Positions 8,218 through 14,588 of a stretch of 57,096 nt of DNA are shown here, in pieces. Source of the stretch: Cyanobacteria bacterium REEB67 (GTDB lineage: Bacteria > Cyanobacteriota > Vampirovibrionia > Obscuribacterales > Obscuribacteraceae); the NCBI GenBank assembly GCA_018971775.1, contig JAGXAB010000037.1, positions 1 to 57,096 on the forward strand, given 5' to 3'. Positions within the stretch are counted from its first letter, which is position 1; every line of letters begins with the position of its first letter. A model generated the notes under the pieces. The model worked only from the letters and a program-made list of their open reading frames with translations, was not told where the DNA came from and did not search any database. The position numbers and the translations under genes are program-made.

Positions 8218-9378
8218 TTACTTGCGGCCGCGACCACCCTTGCGCAAAGGCCGGATGGCACGACGACGCTCGGCGGCCGGAGCGGCATTGTCTGCGCTCG
8301 GACGGAAAGTGACGTCGATTTTGGCGGCGGCAGCCTTCGCTGAAAGCGGCTTATAGAGCCACAAACAGCAATCGCTGATATTGTCCTGCGGCCAGAGCAG
8401 ATTGGCGTCTCCCATCTGGAAGACGGCCGGGATTTTCTCAGCCGGACGCAGACTGTTGACGACACAAGCCCAGGATTGCTGCGAACGGGTGAGCGGATGA
8501 CCACTGGCGCGGATCTTGTCGAGACCGGCGGCAAATCTAGCCATTACATTCGCCTGTTCGAGATCGGCCAGCAAGAAGCCATCACTGATCGCCCACTTAG
8601 CGACGTGATAGTGGCTGGCAGCCATTTCCAGGATGTCGTATCCGTACTTGCGCGCCAGAAATTCGAAGCCGAGCTGGGTAAACTTAGCCACATCCGGTAT
8701 TGGTGCGGAAAATTGACCGGGGGCTCGCTTGGTCTGCAAGGCGCGCTGGAAGAGGCCGAGAAATTTATCAGCGTCGCCGATGAAGCGAAACGGATTGGCC
8801 ACGAAGGCATCAAACTCGGCATCACCAGAAGCATCAGCAACACGCGAACCGGGCAGGAAGCCATAGATGGACAGCTCGACCGAGCTCATCTGCTTTGACA
8901 GGGGCTTGTGGTAATCGGGATTGTCGTAGGTGTACTCGAGCAAACAACAATCGTTGGCTCGGGCCGTGCCGTCGTAACGCCGATCGCGCAGGGCAGCCTT
9001 GAAAATCAATTCGGCCCTTTCGCGTTCGACATCGCCAAACCAGCAGAACACTTCGAACTTGACGCCATCACGCTTGAAGACAACGGCGCCGTTGACGGTC
9101 TTCCAGAGGGTGTGAGAGTAGGGGTAGCGCACGCGCGGCTTACCGTCTGGCCCTTTGATGTCGTGATGATTGAGATTGGAAACTTCATCGCCTTTGAAGC
9201 GACCGGCAATGGTGTCGAGGATCTGTGCAGGTTCTTTCACCTTCACTTCACCGAGGAGACCTTTGACCGTGGGAGTAACGAGGTGGTTCCAGATTTCGTC
9301 ATCGCTGACGCGAGCAATTGGCGTTACACCCAGCTGCTCCACGATCTGGTCGGGTTCTTGTTGCAAGATATTAGACAT
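8218..9378 (-). CDS. Unrecognised protein, paralog B (386 aa)
   Basis: Full-length paralog of 3842-4888, of unknown function. Conserved segments are KRDGVKFEV, ALRDRRYDG, RAPGQFSAPI, AASHYHVAKW, WPQDNI and LWLYKPLSAKA. Compared with copy A it has a 40-residue basic C-terminal extension rich in Arg and Gly (ending GGRGRK), typical of nucleic-acid-binding tails. Together with the polynucleotide-kinase-like gene 84 bases downstream on the same strand, this gives a weak hint of an RNA- or DNA-related role. No signal peptide or membrane helix is visible. Start is ATG 9376-9378 with AAGGG eight bases upstream. Confidence 0.85.
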   Translation of the reverse strand: MSNILQQEPDQIVEQLGVTPIARVSDDEIWNHLVTPTVKGLLGEVKVKEPAQILDTIAGRFKGDEVSNLNHHDIKGPDGKPRVRYPYSHTLWKTVNGAVVFKRDGVKFEVFCWFGDVERERAELIFKAALRDRRYDGTARANDCCLLEYTYDNPDYHKPLSKQMSSVELSIYGFLPGSRVADASGDAEFDAFVANPFRFIGDADKFLGLFQRALQTKRAPGQFSAPIPDVAKFTQLGFEFLARKYGYDILEMAASHYHVAKWAISDGFLLADLEQANVMARFAAGLDKIRASGHPLTRSQQSWACVVNSLRPAEKIPAVFQMGDANLLWPQDNISDCCLWLYKPLSAKAAAAKIDVTFRPSADNAAPAAERRRAIRPLRKGGRGRK

Positions 9379-9906
9379 AGCGGTGCCCTTCAGTTATGTT
9401 TTTTGACACGCTACGTAGTGAGCCGTAAGCCACTAGCAGCCTCAAACAAAACGCAGTTAAAGACAGGTCTCGAAAATAGCCCGGGCCAGACAAGCAAACG
9501 ACAGACCAGACAAATCGCGCGCCAGGGCTCACCGCAAAGAAGCAGTTGACGCGGGCTCGAAATGGCGGAAGTTAAATAGCTTGGCTTAGGACGAGGGTTC
9601 TTTTGGAGAAAGAGAAAGATTTTGATCTCAAGAGTATGGAAAAGCTCTCTCTACTAGCAATATTCATGACAACTTATTTCTATAGGAAATTCAGCCCTTT
9701 TACTAAGGCCAAAAGCGGGCTGCCAAGGAGCAACAGCTCACGCGAAGCGAAGAGGCCGCGAGGCAAAGATTGTCAAGCGTCACTGATCGCAAACAGGGTT
9801 TCGTTTGTGCCGAGTCGGGACAATCGCAGACACGCACAGCAAGAGCACCTTGGCAACCAGACTTTCACGATGTTGCGTGAAGTAAAATGTCAAACAGCGA
9901 GACATG
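9379..9906. other. Intergenic region, no gene seen
   Basis: 528 bases between the start of paralog B and the stop of the opine-dehydrogenase-like gene. It must hold the promoter for 8218-9378, but no clear -35/-10 pair was found. A 104-codon plus-strand frame from 9603 is judged spurious because of its composition and its lack of a ribosome binding site. Confidence 0.5.
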
Positions 9907-11166
9907 TCAAGCATTAAGCAATTCGATCAGGTCTGCGAGCTCTGCATCTTGCAGACCGCAGTGGGCAAGCGTCCGCCCCTGCGAGCGCAGGTCGTAACCG
10001 ACCACGGCTGAAGCGAGATCAATCACACTGTCGAGCACGGGCATAGCGATCGACGCTTTGCGACCGAGCTCAGAAATAAGCACGAGTTGTTCGCCAACGT
10101 AGCGCGAAAGAACTTCCTGAGCCAATCCGTAAGTCCAGGTTAATCCACCGAACCAGGATGCGCTTGCAGCCGAGACCGCTTCTGCCAGCATTTCCGTAGC
10201 GGTGCGCGGTTGATCCGATTTGATCGGCTTGAAATCGGAATTGGCGCGGGCTTCCTCTCGCAGGATGCGCGTGAAATCGACGACTGAAGCCTTATACACA
10301 AAGGTGAGTTTAGAAAGCTCGCGCTCTATTTCAGCCAGGGTACCGAGATTGGAGCGATTGAGTAAGTCGGCAAGATTGCCCAGGCGCTCGATGCGACCGC
10401 CGAGGAGAGCGCTCAAAACAAGTACTGGCCTGACCATGGCGTCCACATCAAAAAGTCCACGCTCGAGCAGGTTGGATGAAGGCAAAAGTCCGGGGGAAAG
10501 TGCCGAAGCAAGCGGCATGGCTCTCCTGGTCTCGTTACGCGAACGACCGGATATATTGACACGGCGACGCAGGCCGCGCAAGGCCAGACCGTCTCCAGAT
10601 CTTTCGGCATGGTCGAAAAGATCGTCGAGTTCGACGATATTGACGATCAAATCCGGCCGATGCTGACGAAGACAAAAATCAAATTGAAAGGCTCCGAAAA
10701 GCGGGGTGCCAACGAGGGCAATCATCATACCATCGTAGAGAAAAGCGGCAATTTTAGCGGTGACTGCACCGTAAGCAGTGGCAGGGCAAGATAAGATAAT
10801 CTGACTGACACCTTCCAGACTTTCACTCGGCTCGAAGCTCTTGCCGATTACGCGTGTGCCGGAATCGGGCAGATAGGCGCTATTCACCGTCTGACCGGAG
10901 GGTCTACTCTGACCGATAATGACCTTATCGATGGTGGCCAGTAAAGAGCTAAATTCAATATGGGGCGGGACAACCCCGCCTAAAAGCTTGATGGTCGGGG
11001 GGTTAGAACCATTTGCTGAAGTGACGTCTGTGGTATGCGCACTGTAAAGCGCAGATAAAGCAAAAGTTTCGATGCCATCACCGATGATGCAAAGGTCAGC
11101 CGCTGCTGTCCCCAGCGACCCCGCTTGCAAATGGCTTACTAAGCCGGTTTGAACAGTCTGCCTCAT
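9907..11166 (-). CDS. Opine-dehydrogenase-like protein with altered active site
   Basis: 419-aa protein whose layout matches NAD(P)-dependent opine/octopine/nopaline dehydrogenases: an N-terminal Rossmann-like half, a central IILSCPATAYG strand, a 'LVGTPLFGAFQF' segment like the family's PGNLGGALEF, and a C-terminal helical domain with a GGRIE motif (256-260). Two features are unlike active members. The dinucleotide loop reads IGDGIET (from about 28) and lacks the third Gly, and the His-Pro pair before GGRIE, which holds the catalytic His in opine dehydrogenases, is Arg246-Pro247. It may therefore be inactive, or use a different chemistry. It is transcribed divergently from a KARI-like gene that also has changed catalytic residues. 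Start is ATG 11164-11166, with AGGA eight bases upstream. Family assignment is by motif pattern only. Confidence 0.62.
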   Translation of the reverse strand: MRQTVQTGLVSHLQAGSLGTAAADLCIIGDGIETFALSALYSAHTTDVTSANGSNPPTIKLLGGVVPPHIEFSSLLATIDKVIIGQSRPSGQTVNSAYLPDSGTRVIGKSFEPSESLEGVSQIILSCPATAYGAVTAKIAAFLYDGMMIALVGTPLFGAFQFDFCLRQHRPDLIVNIVELDDLFDHAERSGDGLALRGLRRRVNISGRSRNETRRAMPLASALSPGLLPSSNLLERGLFDVDAMVRPVLVLSALLGGRIERLGNLADLLNRSNLGTLAEIERELSKLTFVYKASVVDFTRILREEARANSDFKPIKSDQPRTATEMLAEAVSAASASWFGGLTWTYGLAQEVLSRYVGEQLVLISELGRKASIAMPVLDSVIDLASAVVGYDLRSQGRTLAHCGLQDAELADLIELLNA

Positions 11167-11315
11167 GGCCGAGTCCTGTCCTCCCGTCGATCACCCAGCT
11201 CTGGTAAAAATTAAATGACTAATGCCACCAGAGACTGCACAAGTCTAGTAACAACGACCACAGAAGACAAGACCTTCCGGCAAGGTTTAACCTGAATTGT
11301 AATCTCTCCTCAAAA

Positions 11316-11373
11316 CGCCGCCATTTAATGTATAAATAAGCCGGTGTCCGGGGCTTTCGCCGCCATTTAATGT
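11316..11373. repeat. Pair of 16-bp direct repeats in a divergent promoter region
   Basis: CGCCGCCATTTAATGT occurs twice without mismatch, at 11316-11331 and 11358-11373, exactly 42 bp (four helical turns) apart, so both copies face the same side of the DNA. They lie between the divergent opine-DH-like and KARI-like genes, 50 to 107 bp before the latter's start. TATAAA directly follows the first copy (11331-11336) and could be a -10 box. A regulator binding site shared by the gene pair is likely. Confidence 0.6.
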
Positions 11374-11422
11374 TAAGGACAAGCACAATCTATCGTAATT
11401 TTTGAGGAAGCAAAAGGTAAAA

Positions 11423-12412
11423 ATGGCCCAGATTTACTACGAAAGCGACGCGGATTTAGCGATACTGCACGAGCAAACCATAGCCGTCATTGGCTTTGGC
11501 AATCAAGGCCGCGCCCATGCTCTCAATCTGCGCGACAGCGGCCTGAAAGTAATCGTCGGGGCAAGGTCAGGCGGCCCGGCCACCCACCAGGCGAAATGTG
11601 ACGGCTTCAATACCCACGAAATAGCCGAGGCGGCAAGGCTGGCCGATATTCTGGCCATTATGCTGCCGGATGAACATGTTCCTTATGTGTTTGAAAAGGA
11701 CATACAAAAAGAACTGCAAAACGGTACAGCAAAAACACTTGTCTTTGCCCATGGTTTTGTCGTAGCCAACAAAACAATTAAATTGCCGGCTGACGCCGAC
11801 GTTCTCCTCGTGGCACCGACCGGGCCAGGACGCCAGGTGCGCTCGCTTTATCTCGAAGGAGCCGGACTGCCGGCTTTGATCGCCGTCGAACAGGATGTGT
11901 CAAAACATGGGCTGCAAAAAGCCCTGGCCTACGCCCACGGCATAGGTTGCACAAGGGCCGGGGCGATTAAAACAACCTTCCAGGAAGAGACGATCACCGA
12001 TCTTTTCTGCGAACAGGCCGTACTGTGCGGCGGCATGCCGGAGCTGATCAAGGCCAGTTTCAACACCCTGGTCGAGAGCGGCTACCAGCCGGAGCTGGCC
12101 TATATATCCTGCTTAAAGGAAGTAAAACTGATCGCCGATTTACTCTTTACGCATGGCCTCGACGGCATGCGCAGCGCCATCTCGAACACGGCAAAATATG
12201 GTTCGGTGGTAGCCGGACCGGCGATCATCAACGAAGGCGCTAAACGCAAGCTCAAGGAAGTGCTCGTCAACATCGAGAGCGGCGCCTTTGCGCGCAGCTT
12301 CATGCAAGAAGCGGAAAATGGTTCACCGCACACGCGTGAGTTTGTCGCCGCCGAAAAGAGCTCCAAAATGGTGCGCACCGGACGCACACTTAAAACAGTG
12401 CTGCGCTTCTAG
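11423..12412 (+). CDS. Ketol-acid reductoisomerase-like protein lacking catalytic residues
   Basis: 329-aa homolog of class I ketol-acid reductoisomerase (IlvC), the NADPH enzyme of branched-chain amino-acid synthesis. The fold is complete: AQIYYESDADL at the N terminus, the Rossmann loop GFGNQGRAHALNLRDSG, AHGF (H110), EETITDLFCEQAVLCGG with metal ligands D193 and E197, and SAISNTAKYG with Ser254. But APKGPGH, whose Lys is essential, reads APTGPGR (Thr133), and the C-domain ligand pair E..L..E reads S229..E233 (AYISCLKE). Loss of the Lys and one metal ligand makes normal KARI activity unlikely; a simple reductase or another role is possible. A TTG at 11402 would extend it by seven residues, but ATG 11423 has AAGG five bases upstream and matches the family start. 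The neighbour is an equally altered opine-DH-like gene. Confidence 0.88.
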   Translation: MAQIYYESDADLAILHEQTIAVIGFGNQGRAHALNLRDSGLKVIVGARSGGPATHQAKCDGFNTHEIAEAARLADILAIMLPDEHVPYVFEKDIQKELQNGTAKTLVFAHGFVVANKTIKLPADADVLLVAPTGPGRQVRSLYLEGAGLPALIAVEQDVSKHGLQKALAYAHGIGCTRAGAIKTTFQEETITDLFCEQAVLCGGMPELIKASFNTLVESGYQPELAYISCLKEVKLIADLLFTHGLDGMRSAISNTAKYGSVVAGPAIINEGAKRKLKEVLVNIESGAFARSFMQEAENGSPHTREFVAAEKSSKMVRTGRTLKTVLRF

Positions 12413-12431
12413 TTATTCATTGGCGACAGAG

Positions 12432-13046
12432 TTAGAACAAACCGGCTTTTTTCTTCTTGAGCAGCTGCATGATCGGGATGGTGACACTGACCGGGAAATT
12501 CGTCCCGGGCACGGTTGTCGTCGTTTCCATCACCAGCTGCTTACTCTCGTCACGCTTCAAGATCATCGTGCCTTTGATTGGCACCACCGGCTTGCCCAGC
12601 GGCGTGTTGAAACGCAGTGAAAACCCTTCATTGATATTGCAGCGCAAACCACTCTGCTCTTTATCGACGAGGGCGGCAAAATGGATGCGTTTGCCGATAC
12701 AAACCGCTTCGATGTCGACGAAGGGTGCCACCGGTTGTTTATAAGGCAGTTCGTTTTCCGCCTTCATCTGGATGTCCACTTCGATTTCATGCGGCAATTT
12801 AGGAATGATAATAAAAGAAACCACGCCGGTCAGATCACGGATCAGCTCACTAATTAGATCAACGGCGCTCTTAACGCTTTCCTTGCCCATCCGACCGAGC
12901 TCGCCCAGGGACTGCCAGGCCCCTCCGAGGGTCTGCTGCGCCATTTTTAGTTGATCGGGACCGATCAGCTCCTGCAGACGGTCCATCTCCTGGGAGAGCA
13001 TGCGTCCGAGCGCTGCGGCATCTGGATTGCGGTCTTTGCCCGACAT
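12432..13046 (-). CDS. Hypothetical protein, 204 aa
   Basis: I do not recognise this protein. Residues 1-75 look like amphipathic helices (MLSQEMDRLQELIG, SVKSAVDLISELIRDL); from about 75 to the end it is beta-rich with alternating hydrophobic residues and ends in a basic KKKKAGLF tail. There is no signal peptide; one short hydrophobic strand, VVSFIIIP, is too short for a membrane helix. Start is ATG 13044-13046 with GAGG eight bases upstream. It converges on the KARI-like gene with only 19 bases between stops and no hairpin, so the two transcripts probably overlap. Confidence 0.72.
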   Translation of the reverse strand: MSGKDRNPDAAALGRMLSQEMDRLQELIGPDQLKMAQQTLGGAWQSLGELGRMGKESVKSAVDLISELIRDLTGVVSFIIIPKLPHEIEVDIQMKAENELPYKQPVAPFVDIEAVCIGKRIHFAALVDKEQSGLRCNINEGFSLRFNTPLGKPVVPIKGTMILKRDESKQLVMETTTTVPGTNFPVSVTIPIMQLLKKKKAGLF

Positions 13047-13232
13047 TCAGTGATCCTCGATCCAAAACGATAATAAGTGCTGACATGCCTATTGTCCCAC
13101 TGTTTAAGGAAGTCGGCTCGAAAATTAGCCTAGTCGCAATCTATCAAAAGTTTTTTTTTGGCCAAGGCGTCCAGAAATCCCGGCAAGCGTATAGACATGC
13201 ACACGACGCAGAAAACCGATTCGAGGCCCAGC

Positions 13233-13550
13233 ATGTTTACCAGTAGCGAAAATTTCGATATCGCCGACCTGAAGCGCTCTTCAGTAAAAATGAAAGGCGC
13301 CCTCCAGGCCGAATGGCAGGAAGTCATTAAAGCCGGCTCGTCAGCCAGCGAAGGTAATGTCGAATTGACCGGACTCGAGCTCGTCGACGATCAAAGTCGC
13401 GCCTTCTTACCACGCATCGACCTCAGCCTCATGCTCAAGGGCAACAGTGGCAGCGCCGGCTACAGCTATGTGCCAAGCCTCTCCAATCTGCAAGGACAGA
13501 GCGCTCCGCTCGCCTTCAACCCGCTTTCGATCAGCCAGATGGCCTGCTAA
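13233..13550 (+). CDS. Small hypothetical protein, 105 aa
   Basis: A small Ser/Gly-rich soluble protein with no recognised domain. The frame is open from TTG 13158, with ATG codons at 13197 and 13233; only 13233 has a ribosome binding site (GAGG, six bases upstream), so it is used here. Residues 6-60 are mixed polar, and the C-terminal 45 residues are rich in Ser, Gly, Leu and Asn. Its stop is 23 bases from the convergent panC stop. It sits in a gap between two well supported genes and could be real; codon use resembles its neighbours, but support is limited. Confidence 0.5.
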   Translation: MFTSSENFDIADLKRSSVKMKGALQAEWQEVIKAGSSASEGNVELTGLELVDDQSRAFLPRIDLSLMLKGNSGSAGYSYVPSLSNLQGQSAPLAFNPLSISQMAC

Positions 13551-13573
13551 GTCGATATCAGTCAATCAATAAA

Positions 13574-14479
13574 TCAGCCGCGCACGACGACATTGTCGAT
13601 CAAACGCACCTCACCGAGCTTGGCAGCCACGAGGACGACAAAGGGCAGGACAAATCGATCCAGGGGCTCGAGCGTGGTGGCATGGCAAACACTCAAATAT
13701 TGCAGTTCTACTTCGAGCTCAGCGGCTCTAGCCTCGTCGCCGAGGCGCTTTTTAGCCGACTGCAGAGCATCGGCCAGCTCCACTCCAGCCAGCGAGGCTT
13801 CGACGACCGAAAGCAGAGAGGTGTGCAAGACCGGGGCGAGCTGGCGCTTTTCGACGTCGAGATAAGCATTGCGTGAGCTCATCGCCAGACCATCGGCTTC
13901 GCGTACTGTCTGCACCGGCACAATTTCGACCGGTAGATTTAGATCGCGACAGAGCGCCTCGATGACCAGTAATTGTTGATAGTCTTTTTCGCCAAAATAG
14001 GCCCGGTGCGGCTGCACGAGGGTGAAAAGTTTGAGCACGATCGTAGCCACGCCGCGAAAAAAAGTCGGCCTAAAAGCGCCCTCGAGCGTATCGTTCAGGG
14101 GTGAGGGCGGTAATACGCTGACAATGCCGTCGCGACCGTGCGGATACATTTCCGCTTCGCTCGGATAAAAGACGCAATCGACGCCGGCCTCGGTCAACAG
14201 CGCCAGGTCACGCTCGAAAGTACGCGGATATTTGGAAAAGTCCTCGGTCGGTGCAAACTGATAAGGGTTTACAAAAATCGACACAAGCACTTTATCGCAG
14301 CTCGCTCTGGCCCGTCTTACTAGCTCGAGATGGCCGTCGTGTAAGGCCCCCATCGTCGGCACGAAGCCCAGAGTCGGCACGCCGCCGGCCGCAGCATCCT
14401 GGCCATCATGCAACCAGGGACTGTTCAGAGCGACACGCCATTCTTTAAGCTTGGACAGGCTGTCGGCGATGTATGGCAC
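13574..14479 (-). CDS. panC: Pantothenate synthetase PanC
   Basis: 301-aa cytoplasmic enzyme that joins pantoate and beta-alanine using ATP to make pantothenate, the precursor of coenzyme A. The nucleotidyltransferase signature is clear: PTMGALHDGH (41-50) with the HIGH-like His47 and His50, then FVNPYQFAPTEDFSKYPR, FRGVATIVLKLF, the FGEKDYQQ loop and the MSSRNAYL motif that binds ATP. Length is normal. The start is GTG 14477-14479 with GAGG nine bases upstream. panB and panD are not in the window. A dephospho-CoA kinase fusion, acting later in the same CoA route, is encoded 4 kb away, but the genes are not in one operon. Confidence 0.95.
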   Translation of the reverse strand: MPYIADSLSKLKEWRVALNSPWLHDGQDAAAGGVPTLGFVPTMGALHDGHLELVRRARASCDKVLVSIFVNPYQFAPTEDFSKYPRTFERDLALLTEAGVDCVFYPSEAEMYPHGRDGIVSVLPPSPLNDTLEGAFRPTFFRGVATIVLKLFTLVQPHRAYFGEKDYQQLLVIEALCRDLNLPVEIVPVQTVREADGLAMSSRNAYLDVEKRQLAPVLHTSLLSVVEASLAGVELADALQSAKKRLGDEARAAELEVELQYLSVCHATTLEPLDRFVLPFVVLVAAKLGEVRLIDNVVVRG

Positions 14480-14588
14480 GGGGTGATTCCTCTATTACTA
14501 GTCAAGCGAGACGACAGGGCGACGCAGGCATATTTTACAGCTCCGCCAAAAGACTGCCATAATTAGCCGACATCCAACTGAGGCGCAC

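Noticed and set aside
9603..9917. 104-codon frame
   Set aside because: Composition is unlike neighbours, there is no usable ribosome binding site, and it overlaps the next gene's end.
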